The notes beneath the pieces are model-generated. The model was not told the origin of the DNA and searched no databases. It saw only the letters and a program-made list of their open reading frames with translations. Below are positions 1 to 8,361 of a DNA stretch of 15,560 nucleotides, piece by piece. The stretch comes from JAUVIB01 sp964424545. GTDB taxonomy: Bacteria; Calditrichota; Calditrichia; Calditrichales; Calditrichaceae. Where the stretch lies: the NCBI GenBank assembly GCA_964424545.1, contig CAYRJN010000085.1, forward strand, positions 1 through 15,560, in the 5' to 3' direction. The stretch's first letter is position 1. Each line of letters starts with the position of its first letter. A program made the position numbers and the translations under genes.

Positions 1-1236
1 AGATTTTTGGTCATAACCGGCGCCCATATTATTACTACCCATATCTTTTCCGTCGACAATAAATTGAGCAAATACGCCTAATTTATCATTAAAAAAACGG
101 TCCCCTATACTTGCAACAAAATTATATCCTGAAACTTCATTCCTTAATCCTCTATAACCCGCTTCCGCAATGACTTCGGTGCTTAAGCCTTTTTTTGCCG
201 TTCGCATTATCATGTTCACCGATCCGCCCACTTGGTCGCCGTCCTTATCAGCGGTCGGCGATTTTATTACTTCGATACCTTCAAGAGAATAGGAAGAAAT
301 GGAACTCATGGAAACGGTTCTGTCTTCGCTGCCCGTTGCCGCTAAGGATACGCCGTCAACCATTATCTTGCTGTATTTTGGAGACAGGCCTCTTATAACA
401 ACGCCATACCCTTCGCCCCCGGAACGCGCAAGCGATATACCCGGTAAACGTCCGACGGATTCGGCCGCATTGGCGTCGGGAAGTTGTCTGATACGGTCTT
501 TTGAAACCACATTTTTAATTTCGGTAGCCGATAATTGTTGGTTAATGGCTTGCATCTGTCCCGAAGCCTGCGCCTGAACGACAATCGTTTCACTCTCTCC
601 CGCGCCGCTGTAAATTAAGCTGAGCAGTTTTTTAACTTCTATGCCGGAACTAACCGTTACCGTATCCGTATAATCCTTATATCCGATATAATTTGCGTGA
701 AGCACATATTGTCCGGGGGGCACATTTAAAATCATAAACTTTCCCTCGCTGTTGGTTGCGCTGCCCAGTGTTGTTCCATCGAGCCATACATTAGCGCCGG
801 GCAGGGGCTCTCCTGTTTTTCCATCCTGCACATAACCGCTTATTTGTCCGTTTTCTATACTCTCTTTAGCGTTTTCATTGGGAACGATTAAAATAGTGCC
901 GTTGCTTGTTATGCTCAAAGCGGTTGATGTTTGATCCAAAACATCAAGCAGCGCTTCTATAACGAAAGCATTTTCTTTTTGTACCGAAACTTTTTTATTC
1001 AGTGGCAATAGTTCACGATTATAACTAAATTTAACATCCCCTTTTTGCGCAATATTATCCAGCGCTAATTCAAAAGGAGCATTAACAAGGTCTATCGAAA
1101 TCTCATTTAACAATGACTTCGGGACTTTATGTCCCCTTAAATCTTCCATTGTAGAAGCTTTGTTAATCTCCTGAGCATAAGATAAAGACGTTTGCAGCAA
1201 ACCAAATAATAAAATTACCCGTAAAAAACGATACAT
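1..1236 (-). CDS. TonB-dependent receptor with STN signalling domain (N-terminal 412 residues, runs off left edge)
   Basis: This is an outer-membrane, TonB-energised uptake receptor that probably also acts as a signal transducer. From ATG at 1236 the frame stays open to base 1. A signal peptide (MYRFLRVILLFGLLQTSLSYAQ) is followed by an STN/secretin-like domain at about residues 45-118, a carboxypeptidase-regulatory-like beta-sandwich at about 131-208 (GKTGEPLPGANVWLDGT), and a plug domain from about 215 (ETIVVQAQ, then IRQLPDANAAESVGRLPGI, VVIRGLSPKYSKIMVDG, IEVIKSPTADKDGDQVGGSVN). The barrel begins near 353. GGAG lies 5 bases before the start. The STN domain and the FecR gene 16 bases upstream indicate a FecA-like transducer. 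The plug wording recalls the Xanthomonas/Caulobacter-type receptor family, often linked to glycan uptake. The ligand cannot be told from this fragment. Confidence 0.93.
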   Translation of the reverse strand, partial: MYRFLRVILLFGLLQTSLSYAQEINKASTMEDLRGHKVPKSLLNEISIDLVNAPFELALDNIAQKGDVKFSYNRELLPLNKKVSVQKENAFVIEALLDVLDQTSTALSITSNGTILIVPNENAKESIENGQISGYVQDGKTGEPLPGANVWLDGTTLGSATNSEGKFMILNVPPGQYVLHANYIGYKDYTDTVTVSSGIEVKKLLSLIYSGAGESETIVVQAQASGQMQAINQQLSATEIKNVVSKDRIRQLPDANAAESVGRLPGISLARSGGEGYGVVIRGLSPKYSKIMVDGVSLAATGSEDRTVSMSSISSYSLEGIEVIKSPTADKDGDQVGGSVNMIMRTAKKGLSTEVIAEAGYRGLRNEVSGYNFVASIGDRFFNDKLGVFAQFIVDGKDMGSNNMGAGYDQKS

Positions 1237-1252
1237 ATGCACTCCATTGTTT

Positions 1253-2287
1253 TTATTTTTGTATAAGTTTAATTGTCTTGCCTTCTTTATTGACTTTTGT
1301 ATTGGTAATTATGGAAATGGATTCAAGAAGGTTATTGATATTGCTCTTTTTTACGTGATAAGTAAGACGATTACTATATAACAAACTATCGTCAACGACA
1401 AAATTGAAATCATACCATCTTTCAAGCTGCGCCAAAATTTCTTTGAGGGAGGCGTTTTTAAAATGAAGTTCGTTGTTCATCCACGAGATATATTCATTCA
1501 CATTAACCGTTACCGGCACACTGGGTACACCGTTTCTCGATAAAGAACTTTGTTTACCTTTGGTAAGAAATACTTTATGATCCGATTTAAGATCATTAGC
1601 GCCTAAGGCCACTTTCCCTCTTTTTACGGTAACCGTTACATTGGGAACTTCCCGCCATGCCCGGACGTCGAATTCTGTTCCAAGCACCTTAATTAAGGCA
1701 TTTTCCGCAAAAACACGGAAAGGATGGTCAGCATCGTGCACAACCTGAAAAAAAGCCTCGCCGTTCAAATAAACGTGGCGATTCTCATTATAATTATCAG
1801 GGATTTTCAACTCGCTGCCGGCGTCAAGAGTAATTTTTGTGCCATCGGATAAAGTGATTGCCTGCCTTTCGCTGTGTGCTACCTTAATAACGCGAAAGTT
1901 TTTGTGTATTTGATTCTCTTTTATACTGTAATATTTATTATAAACCATATACGGCAGGCCCGTAACCAGCAACAAGACTGCCGCATATCTGATAATTCTG
2001 GAAACCAAGCGTCTGGAGGGACTTTGCATCTCATGGTTTTCTTCAATTTTGTATATATTCCCGTTCTTCAAATTTAAAATATCATTTTTTATTTCCTGCC
2101 ATTTTTTGTCGACGCTTTTCTTTTGTGGTTCTTCTTCTTTAAAAGCAAGCAGATTCATTGTTTCCTCAAATAACCTGTCAAATTCCCTATCTTTTTTTCG
2201 CAAATTTTCAATTGTCCGAAAATCTTTTTCCGTACACTCGTTTGATAGATATTTATTGATTAAGTTCCAATATTTTTTTGAATACAT
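1253..2287 (-). CDS. FecR-family anti-sigma factor / sigma regulator
   Basis: This inner-membrane protein likely relays the periplasmic signal from the adjacent receptor to the ECF sigma factor encoded just upstream. The 344 residues have the Bacteroidota FecR layout: a cytoplasmic helical N-terminus (1-95, starting YWNLINKYLSNECTEKD), one transmembrane helix at about 98-116 (RIIRYAAVLLLVTGLPYMVY), a periplasmic FecR domain at about 138-230 (ITLSDGTKITLDAGSEL, VYLNGEAFFQV, HPFRVFAENALIKVLGTEFDVRA) and a C-terminal DUF4974-like domain at about 270-342 (LHFKNASLKEILAQLERWYD), which resembles the receptor's STN fold. AAGGAG sits 2 bases from the ATG, with a further AAGGA upstream. It follows the sigma gene by 170 bases and precedes the receptor by 16, so FecR and the receptor are very likely co-transcribed. 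Family assignment is firm; the signal is unknown. Confidence 0.95.
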   Translation of the reverse strand: MYSKKYWNLINKYLSNECTEKDFRTIENLRKKDREFDRLFEETMNLLAFKEEEPQKKSVDKKWQEIKNDILNLKNGNIYKIEENHEMQSPSRRLVSRIIRYAAVLLLVTGLPYMVYNKYYSIKENQIHKNFRVIKVAHSERQAITLSDGTKITLDAGSELKIPDNYNENRHVYLNGEAFFQVVHDADHPFRVFAENALIKVLGTEFDVRAWREVPNVTVTVKRGKVALGANDLKSDHKVFLTKGKQSSLSRNGVPSVPVTVNVNEYISWMNNELHFKNASLKEILAQLERWYDFNFVVDDSLLYSNRLTYHVKKSNINNLLESISIITNTKVNKEGKTIKLIQK

Positions 2288-2457
2288 AACTCCTTTTTCC
2301 TTTTAACAACAAAAATTTTTCACTATTTATAATATTATAACGTTTGTGTTTTTATTTACCCTGACAATAAAAAACAAAAAAGAGAGAAATTTTTATGTTA
2401 CCGGTTATTAAGATAGAAACGGAAGGTAAATTTTTTAATTATTAAATTCTAACACAA
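2288..2457 (-). other. 170-base leader between sigma factor and FecR genes
   Basis: This spacer is far longer than the 16-base gap between FecR and the receptor, so it may hold a promoter used by the ECF sigma factor. It contains an AT-only perfect palindrome (TTATAATATTATAA, 2327-2340) and an ACCGGT palindrome within GTTACCGGTTATT near 2397-2409. No convincing -35/-10 pair of a known class could be assigned. Promoter presence here is inference only. Confidence 0.3.
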
Positions 2458-3003
2458 TTAAAAAAGGAAAAGTATAAAAGCGGCTAATTTTTTACGGAGA
2501 AATTTCAGAGATCGACTCATTTGTGTTTCCACCGTTTTAACGGAAATATTTAGAATTGAAGCGATTTCCGAATAGGTTAAACGATCAAAACGATTCATTA
2601 CAAAAATTTCACGGCGTTTTTTTGGCATATCGTTCAAAGCGTTTTGAATTGCATACTCCAACTCTTTATGCAACAATATTGTTTCCGGCGTTTTAGATTC
2701 TACGTCTAACACAATATGCGATATTTCAAATTTATGCTCTATTTTTTTTCTGCGCAAATAATCTATACATCTGTTCTTAACGGCATTATACAAATAGGTT
2801 TTAATATTTAGCGCAAAATTCAATTTTTTTCGTTCATTCCATAGGATAAGAAATACATCATGTATTATATTTTCCGCCGTTTCCTCATTTTTAACATAAC
2901 GATACGCAAAGAGGAACAAGGGGTGATAATATTGCTTAAACAACCTCTCGTACAAGATAATATCATGATTATCTTTTTCATTTTCAATTTTGTCTATTTT
3001 CAC
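2458..3003 (-). CDS. ECF RNA polymerase sigma factor (sigma-70 family, Bacteroidota FecI-like)
   Basis: This 181-residue extracytoplasmic-function sigma factor probably directs transcription of the FecR/receptor genes downstream. Region 2 spans about 20-87 (LFKQYYHPLFLFAYRYVKNE, AENIIHDVFLILWNERKKL, IKTYLYNAVKNRCIDYLRRKK). Region 4 spans about 113-170, with the helix-turn-helix LTYSEIASILNISVKTVET followed by QMSRSLKFLRKKL. No regions 1 or 3 are present, as expected for the class. The only usable start is GTG at 3003: there is no in-frame ATG before region 2, and an ATG slightly upstream runs straight into a TAG. Shine-Dalgarno pairing ahead of this GTG is weak, suggesting low basal translation. 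The family call is secure; the target promoters are inferred from gene order. Confidence 0.94.
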   Translation of the reverse strand: MKIDKIENEKDNHDIILYERLFKQYYHPLFLFAYRYVKNEETAENIIHDVFLILWNERKKLNFALNIKTYLYNAVKNRCIDYLRRKKIEHKFEISHIVLDVESKTPETILLHKELEYAIQNALNDMPKKRREIFVMNRFDRLTYSEIASILNISVKTVETQMSRSLKFLRKKLAAFILFLF

Positions 3004-3117
3004 CGTAGCTACATTCTCATAATTTTAACAAAGCGCGTATGATATGTCGTCAAATATAATAAAAAATTCTTACAATTATCAACTGTCTGATATTTTTTTA
3101 GTTCCGCATAAGTTATA

Positions 3118-3133
3118 GTATCGGAATTTCAAA
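3118..3133 (-). repeat. Intergenic motif 1, copy A (GTATCGGAATTTCAAA on the plus strand)
   Basis: The same 16 bases occur at 9803-9818, and with one change at 12677-12692. With the neighbouring bases, copies A and C match at 20 of 21 positions (3113-3133 against 12672-12692). Here it lies 115 bases upstream of the sigma factor GTG. Read on the minus strand it is TTTGAAATTCCGATAC, whose TTGAAA resembles a -35 element, but no -10 of normal spacing is conserved in all copies. It may be a promoter element, a regulator site or part of a dispersed repeat. Confidence 0.6.
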
Positions 3134-3194
3134 AACCAACCTATTTGGAATATTTTCAACATTATTTCTATAATATTTTTCGTATACGTACAAT

Positions 3195-3213
3195 TTTTAG
3201 ATTTTCCGATTAA
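3195..3213 (-). repeat. Intergenic motif 2, copy A (TTTTAGATTTTCCGATTAA)
   Basis: This 19-base word is identical at 9905-9923, and its core TTTAGATTTT recurs at 12637-12646. It lies 62 bases to the right of motif 1 here; at the second site the gap is 87 bases. In this copy the following bases (ATCG) form an imperfect version of the CCGATTAATCGG palindrome that is perfect at the second copy. Function unknown. Confidence 0.6.
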
Positions 3214-3269
3214 ATCGACAATGAAAAATAAAAGTACAGCATACAATCATTCTAACACGTGCCCCCGTT

Positions 3270-3328
3270 GTTATTCCCGCAATCATACCCGTCTGTTATT
3301 CCACCTACAAATCGTCTGTCATTACTCC
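3270..3328. repeat. Degenerate tandem run of GTYATTCC-like words
   Basis: GTTATTCC at 3270-3277, GTTATTCC at 3295-3302 and GTCATTACTCC at 3318-3328 recur at steps of 25 and 23 bases. The last two are each preceded by CGTCT. The word resembles the ends of the 77-base element at 9944-10020 (GTCATTCCT). This looks like decayed remnants of a dispersed repeat rather than a CRISPR array: the copies are short and there is no conserved long repeat. Confidence 0.4.
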
Positions 3329-3408
3329 GATATTCGGAAAAAGCAATCCTTCCTTTTGCACGTCCGTAATTTCAATTTTCCAATAACGCTTTAATTTATT
3401 CTAAACCC

Positions 3409-3439
3409 AAAAAAAAAATGCCCGGAATTAACCGGGCAT
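3409..3439 (-). terminator. Intrinsic terminator for the Ig-repeat gene
   Basis: On the minus strand this reads as a perfect 8-base stem (ATGCCCGG / CCGGGCAT, 3432-3439 with 3418-3425) with a 6-base loop, followed directly by nine T residues (3417-3409). It lies about 80 bases past the stop codon at 3516, so it ends the transcript of the long secreted protein and insulates the sigma factor unit. This is the strongest terminator in the window. Confidence 0.93.
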
Positions 3440-3515
3440 AATAATATATATAAATCGCTTTCAGATTAATTATAAAAGCGGTGACTTGTTCTCTATCGGC
3501 CGCATATAATCATTA

Positions 3516-6500
3516 TTAATTGCTTGTTGTATCCGCAGGCGCTTGCTGCGGCTTTGCCGTCACCTTAATCTTTACGGATGTCTCGGCGCTCTCTTTACCG
3601 TCGGAAACCTTAATTTTAACGGAATAACTGCCTGCCTGTCCAACGGAGGGCGTCCAACCGAATTGCCCTGACGAAGCGTCAAGGGAGGCGCCCTGAGGTA
3701 GATTAGACGAACTGAATTGTAATTTACCGTTGTCTTCATTATCCGGATCGCTGGCAGAAGCCTTAAACGATACCGACGTACCTTCTTCTGTTGTAATGGA
3801 AGAAATATTGTCAATGCTCGGTTTACGGTTTACATTTTCCACCGTTATGATCGCCTCTTTCTCTGCCTTTAATCCGGCGGGGTCGCTGACGTTAAATTTA
3901 ACCGTATAAGACCCTGCTTGGTCATAAGTAGGCGTCCATTTAAATTCACCGCTGGCGGCGTCAAAGGATGCGCCTTGCGGAAGACCGGAAGCGCTTAATT
4001 GCAGCTTGCCCTCGTCCTCTTTATCGTCGTCCGAAACGTTTACTTTAAACATCAATTTACTATTCTCTTTAACGTTTTGCGCCGCTATGTCGTTAATTTT
4101 CGGAGGACGGTTAACATGGTTGACGGTAATTTTCATCTCTTTGCTTTCTTTAAACTCGCCATCGCTTACCGTAAAATTAATCGTATATTCGCCGGATTGG
4201 TCATAAGTGGGCGTCCAGCTAAACTCGTTATCCTGTAAAACGGCTCCCTGCGGCAATTTATCGGCCGTGTATTGCAATTTAGAAGCATCCTCTTTGTCGG
4301 GGTCTTTGCCCTCTAACGTTACCGTTAAGGATTTATTTTCATCTATTGTCTGCGGTGGAATATCGGCAAGGGTCGGCGGACGATTAACATTATTGACGGT
4401 TATGTTTACCGTTTTGTCTGCGCTCAGACCTTCGGTATCCTGAACTTTAAACGTTACCTGATAGTTTCCCGACTGTTCATAAGTAGGCGTCCATGTAAAC
4501 GTCAATGAATCGGCGTTAAATTTCGCGCCTTCGGGTAAATTCTCAGCGCTGAATACGATTTTCCCCTTATCTTCCACATCAGGATCGCTGCCCTTAACGG
4601 CAAAATGAAGCTGCTTGTTCTCATCAACCGATTTGGCGCTGATCTCATCCATGACAGGCGGACGATTAACATGATTTACGGTAATATCAACCGAAGCGGA
4701 ATCGCTTAACGCGCCGGCGGTAAAGATGAATAATACGTTTTTATACTCGCCGGATTGATCATAAGTGGGCGTCCAGCTAAATAGCGCTTTTTGGGCGTCA
4801 AATTCAGCGCCTTCGGGAAGATTTTCAGCTTTATAACTCAAAGCGTTTTGATCCTCTTTGTCGGGATCGGAACCTTTTAATTGTATGGTCAATAACTGGT
4901 TTTCATCAACCGTTTGCGGTGGTACCGTCTCTAAAACCGGTTTGCGGTCAACATGAATTACGGTAACCGTCGATGATTGCGTCGCGATGCCCCCGGCGCC
5001 GTCGTGGATGGAAAATTGTATGGTATAAACACCCGATTGATCATACGTAGGCGTCCAGGTAAAGGTGGAAGTTGTTGAATCAAAGGTAGCGCCTTCCGGC
5101 GGATTATCGCAGGAATAGGTCAGCCTTCCTTTGTCCTCGATATCCGGATCACTGCCTTCAGGGACGATTATTGTAATTTTCTCATTTTCGTTAATAGTAT
5201 AATTTTCCATTTCCGGTAAAGTCGGATTGCGATTAACATGCTTGACGTCAATATCGAACTGCGTTTGCGAGAAAAGATGACTGCTCGTTCTCTCGTGTAC
5301 GACAATCGTTACTTCGGGATAAAGACCGGATTGCTCGTAATTTGGTATCCAGCTTAATGTTCCCGTGAGCGTATCAAATTTGGCACCATCGGGAAGATTT
5401 TCGGCGGAAAAATAGATAGGGTTTTTATCCGGGTCATAGGCGACAGGCGTAACGGTTAATTGCTGCATTTCATCAACGGTCTGCTTTGCTATCGGCTCGA
5501 TAACCGGCGCCCGATTATATTTTAAAATCTGCGTTTCTTTATCGGCCGCCACATATAAAATTACATCATTTTTCCACGCGGCATAAACATTTGATCCGGG
5601 TTGATAATCCGCTTCTTTCTTGGGATGTTTCATATCTTTAATATTAACCATTTCCAAACGCTGACCGGCTTCATTGGATACGAATACGGTATTTCCCGAT
5701 TTAAAGGCGCTGTAAGCATAACCATCCACATTAAATTGACTCACCAAATGAGGTTTTTGGGGATCAAGAATATTAACAATCCATAATCCGTTAGGACCAT
5801 TGGCCACATAAGCCAAAGAATCTTCGATTTGGATTGTCTTGGCGTTTTTCATTTTAATATAGGCGCCAAGTTTCTTGGGTTTTGCGGGATCGGAAACGTC
5901 GAGAATTATCATACCGCTTGATTTATCGGCGACATAAAGCCTGTCGCCTTTCAAAGCCAGCCCCCAGGCCCAGCCGGGCGTATCATAACCGCCAAGCCAA
6001 CGCGGATTAGCGCCGTCGCTTAAATCATAAATATTAATCCCTTTTTCTTCCTCGGCGACATATACGTAGGGAAATTTGGCGACTACATAGTAGGCATCGC
6101 CTTTAGTCTTAAATTTTGCATAGGGACGGATTGACGAAAGATTTGAAATATCCAAAATCGTTATGCCGGCAATTTCATTGGAAAAATAGGCATATTGATC
6201 TTCTACAAAAACGTTTTTAGCGCGGTGATCGGTTTTGAAGGTAGCAATTACTTTCGGCTCTTGCGGATTTACCACATCAATAATCTGCAATCCGGACCAT
6301 ACGTCGATAACGTATAAAATATTATCCTTAAAAAACAGATTTTGTACGCCGTCTTTAACAGCCTCGTCCGATTCCATCTTGGCCGGAGGAACAGATGTGA
6401 TGTATTCAGCGCTTGCCTCTTGTGCAAAGACTCTTATCTGAAAACTCAAAAGAATTATTACAACAAAAACAAGCTGTCTAACAAGAACATTTCTATGCAT
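3516..6500 (-). CDS. Secreted LVIVD beta-propeller protein with seven tandem putative-Ig domains
   Basis: This is a large exported protein of 994 residues, probably a cell-surface or extracellular recognition or adhesion protein; no enzyme motif is visible. A signal peptide (1-26, ending RVFA-QE) is followed by seven LVIVD-type blades at about 50-328, each with a core like LYVADKSSGMIILDVSDP, which should close into a seven-bladed propeller. Seven tandem repeats of about 90-95 residues follow from 329 to about 980. Each starts N/DRxP, carries DPDxED-like acidic residues and ends FxWTPTYDQSGxYxV, typical of He_PIG/cadherin-like Ig domains that may bind calcium. The tail (KPQQAPADTTSN) has no sorting signal, lipobox or second membrane segment. 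AAGGAG lies 6 bases before the ATG, and an excellent terminator follows, so it is probably monocistronic. The ligand is unknown. Confidence 0.9.
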   Translation of the reverse strand: MHRNVLVRQLVFVVIILLSFQIRVFAQEASAEYITSVPPAKMESDEAVKDGVQNLFFKDNILYVIDVWSGLQIIDVVNPQEPKVIATFKTDHRAKNVFVEDQYAYFSNEIAGITILDISNLSSIRPYAKFKTKGDAYYVVAKFPYVYVAEEEKGINIYDLSDGANPRWLGGYDTPGWAWGLALKGDRLYVADKSSGMIILDVSDPAKPKKLGAYIKMKNAKTIQIEDSLAYVANGPNGLWIVNILDPQKPHLVSQFNVDGYAYSAFKSGNTVFVSNEAGQRLEMVNIKDMKHPKKEADYQPGSNVYAAWKNDVILYVAADKETQILKYNRAPVIEPIAKQTVDEMQQLTVTPVAYDPDKNPIYFSAENLPDGAKFDTLTGTLSWIPNYEQSGLYPEVTIVVHERTSSHLFSQTQFDIDVKHVNRNPTLPEMENYTINENEKITIIVPEGSDPDIEDKGRLTYSCDNPPEGATFDSTTSTFTWTPTYDQSGVYTIQFSIHDGAGGIATQSSTVTVIHVDRKPVLETVPPQTVDENQLLTIQLKGSDPDKEDQNALSYKAENLPEGAEFDAQKALFSWTPTYDQSGEYKNVLFIFTAGALSDSASVDITVNHVNRPPVMDEISAKSVDENKQLHFAVKGSDPDVEDKGKIVFSAENLPEGAKFNADSLTFTWTPTYEQSGNYQVTFKVQDTEGLSADKTVNITVNNVNRPPTLADIPPQTIDENKSLTVTLEGKDPDKEDASKLQYTADKLPQGAVLQDNEFSWTPTYDQSGEYTINFTVSDGEFKESKEMKITVNHVNRPPKINDIAAQNVKENSKLMFKVNVSDDDKEDEGKLQLSASGLPQGASFDAASGEFKWTPTYDQAGSYTVKFNVSDPAGLKAEKEAIITVENVNRKPSIDNISSITTEEGTSVSFKASASDPDNEDNGKLQFSSSNLPQGASLDASSGQFGWTPSVGQAGSYSVKIKVSDGKESAETSVKIKVTAKPQQAPADTTSN

Positions 6501-6544
6501 GGAATACTCCTTTTTATATTTTTTAATCCCTGTAACGTTTTCAA

Positions 6545-6571
6545 TTTATAGCCCTGTCGGTCGAAAATCAA
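6545..6571 (-). promoter_or_regulatory. Possible promoter for the secreted propeller/Ig gene
   Basis: On the minus strand TTGATT (6571-6566) and TATAAA (6550-6545) are separated by 15 bases, shorter than the usual 17. TCTTGA (6573-6568) gives a 17-base spacing with a poorer match. The position, about 45 bases before the ATG in a 94-base gap, is suitable. This is a weak consensus call only. Confidence 0.25.
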
Positions 6572-6594
6572 GAAAGTTAATTATTTAAATTTAC

Positions 6595-7146
6595 TTATTT
6601 TACCCAGCGAAGAACAAAATCAACTCTCCGCTCTCCAACATCGAGCATATCTATCTCAACATTTTCGGCGCCGCATATACGACAGCCTTCTTCGAGAAAA
6701 CCAAGTTCGCTCTCCATAATGGAAAGAATAAAGGGCTGTCCGTAATTAATCGATAATTCGTAAACGTTTTTCTCTAGTTCAACAACCTGCATATCCCCCA
6801 GACCAAATAATATCGGCCTCATATAAATCATCTGCATTAAAAATGCATGCGGATCTTTTTCATCGATTAAAATCTGCATATAACGTTTAACCAACTTCGG
6901 CGCATTCCAATGTCCGAGTTTACGAAATTCTTTAACATCGCCGGCAAAATAATTTGTTAAAATGAACTTGTCTATTTCAGATAGCAGATTTTCCGAATAC
7001 TCTTTTGATACGCCAATTGGTTGTTTTAGACGGCGTTTATTATAAAAATCAATTTTATCAATCATTTCGATAAGTTTTTCCCTGCCGAAATTAGTTTCGA
7101 TATATTCAAAGCGGGTTAATATAACCAACCCTTTTATTCCACTCAT
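6595..7146 (-). CDS. Small conserved protein resembling the DUF2378/TIGR02265 family, with a C-terminal CxxC
   Basis: This 183-residue soluble protein lacks a signal peptide and membrane segments. Its plan resembles DUF2378/TIGR02265 proteins known from myxobacteria and, more distantly, V4R/haem-NO-binding-like folds: an opening IKGLVILTRFEYIETNFG, a helical middle, and an ending where a small-molecule-binding beta sheet closes with FVLRW. Near the end C155 and C158 lie in EEGCRICGAENVEID, a possible metal or redox pair. Its ATG overlaps the TGA of the AlaX gene (ATGA, 7143-7146), and GGAG lies 5 bases ahead, so translation is probably coupled. It is the last gene of the trio beginning at 9756. 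The family link is from memory of pattern and is not secure; no function is assigned. Confidence 0.6.
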   Translation of the reverse strand: MSGIKGLVILTRFEYIETNFGREKLIEMIDKIDFYNKRRLKQPIGVSKEYSENLLSEIDKFILTNYFAGDVKEFRKLGHWNAPKLVKRYMQILIDEKDPHAFLMQMIYMRPILFGLGDMQVVELEKNVYELSINYGQPFILSIMESELGFLEEGCRICGAENVEIDMLDVGERRVDFVLRWVK

Positions 7147-8336
7147 GTCGTCTCCAATTCCTTTCTCGTTTCAACCGTTAAGTTATTAAGGGCCTTAGAT
7201 AATTCGTTTTTATCAAAATTCCCCATTGTTCCTTGTATAAATCCAGGGGGGCCGCCCCCTTTGATCGCAAAAAAATCCCTATAATTTTTTAGAAAGCGGA
7301 TCGTACCGTCTTTATTTTCTTCTGTTGTAATAAAGCAAAATTTATTTTCATTTATAATTAAGACGTTTACATCATTACGTTTTTTTAAACACGAGGCAAG
7401 CATCTGTAAATCATCAGGCGAGCCGGCGGATAATTGATGCAATATCACCGCTTTTTTTTGCGAAGGAAAAGAACAGCAAAGATCGTCGATATATAAACTT
7501 TGATAACGTTTTTTTTCTCTTTTTAAATCGCGGAATTCTTCTTTTAACTGTCGCGTTCGGGATACAATATTTTGCAAATCTGACGGCAGATCGCTTTTTA
7601 AATATTCTATGATTTCATGAACTTGATTAAAATATTCATAAGCTTTTTCACCGATTAGGGCTTTAATGCGATGACGGCCCCTGATTTTTTCTATATGGAT
7701 CAATTTGACTAATCCTATTTCCGCCGTATTATCGACATGCGTTCCGCCGCAGGCGGCATAATCAAGTCCACCAATTTCTACTATACGCAACTTTTCCCAA
7801 CTCCCCGCCGCACGTCTCAGGGGATATTTATCAAGTTCTCCGGAATTAATCCAATGTGTTTTAACAGGTAGCGCATCATTAATCAAACGATTGCAGCTCT
7901 TTTCTATTTCATGCAGAAGATTATTGTCGGGAGCCTCTCCTTCTAACTCGATCAAGGTATAAGCCTCGCCGAGATGTACGGAAACCGTTTGCAAACCGCG
8001 CTTATGCAGAACGTAAGATAACAGATGTTGACCGCTGTGTTGCTGCATATTATAATACCGATACGGCCAATTGATTTTAAGAACAATCGGACTGCCTTTC
8101 TCTATTTTCGCCCCTTTCGGTAAATGATGCCAAATTCCACTCTCGTCAATTGTTATCTTTTCAACGTTAATATCATTAACCATTCCTTTGTCCGGCAATT
8201 GACCTCCGCCGCCCGGATAAAATATGGTTTCTTCAAATGAAACGAGTATATGCCCCTCTTCCTCCCTGACCTCCAATGTCCGGGTTTCTATTTCTTTTAC
8301 GTAAACGTCCTGATAATATCGTTTTACAGTTTTCAT
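7143..8336 (-). CDS. alaX: Alanyl-tRNA editing protein, AlaX-L type with DHHA1 domain
   Basis: This is a free-standing homologue of the AlaRS editing domain, expected to hydrolyse mischarged Ser-tRNA(Ala) (or Gly-tRNA(Ala)) in the cytoplasm. The 397 residues include the GGGGQLPDKG motif (about 42-51), the zinc-binding HSGQH (H100, H104) and CGGTH (C196, H200), all intact. A charged coiled-coil stretch at about 252-282 leads to a C-terminal DHHA1-like domain at about 290-385 with its glycine motif KGGGPPGFIQG. Presence of DHHA1 makes it the long AlaX class; the AlaRS catalytic domain is absent. It starts 25 bases after the PLP enzyme gene with little Shine-Dalgarno pairing, so it may depend on coupling, and overlaps the next gene by 4 bases. 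Identification is firm; why it sits with a desulfurase-like enzyme is unknown. Confidence 0.92.
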   Translation of the reverse strand: MKTVKRYYQDVYVKEIETRTLEVREEEGHILVSFEETIFYPGGGGQLPDKGMVNDINVEKITIDESGIWHHLPKGAKIEKGSPIVLKINWPYRYYNMQQHSGQHLLSYVLHKRGLQTVSVHLGEAYTLIELEGEAPDNNLLHEIEKSCNRLINDALPVKTHWINSGELDKYPLRRAAGSWEKLRIVEIGGLDYAACGGTHVDNTAEIGLVKLIHIEKIRGRHRIKALIGEKAYEYFNQVHEIIEYLKSDLPSDLQNIVSRTRQLKEEFRDLKREKKRYQSLYIDDLCCSFPSQKKAVILHQLSAGSPDDLQMLASCLKKRNDVNVLIINENKFCFITTEENKDGTIRFLKNYRDFFAIKGGGPPGFIQGTMGNFDKNELSKALNNLTVETRKELETT

Positions 8337-8361
8337 TAATCGTTCGATTTTACGGTTTTAT

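Larger units (their letters stand above)
3004..3515. other. Intergenic region, 512 bases, no gene seen
   Basis: This gap lies between the end of the Ig-repeat gene and the start of the sigma factor gene. It contains, from right to left, the terminator at 3409-3439, a degenerate run of GTYATTCC-like words at 3270-3328, and intergenic motifs 2 and 1 (3195-3213 and 3118-3133). Short open frames here have no ribosome binding sites or recognisable product. Base composition is strongly AT-rich, apart from the patch around 3255-3330. Confidence 0.6.

Noticed and set aside
2327..2340. Perfect palindrome TTATAATATTATAA as an operator
   Set aside because: It is made only of A and T in an AT-rich spacer, so chance is a sufficient explanation.
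3270..3328. Possible mini CRISPR array from the regularly spaced GTYATTCC words
   Set aside because: The shared word is only about 8 bases and degenerate, there are just three copies at uneven steps, and there are no cas genes.
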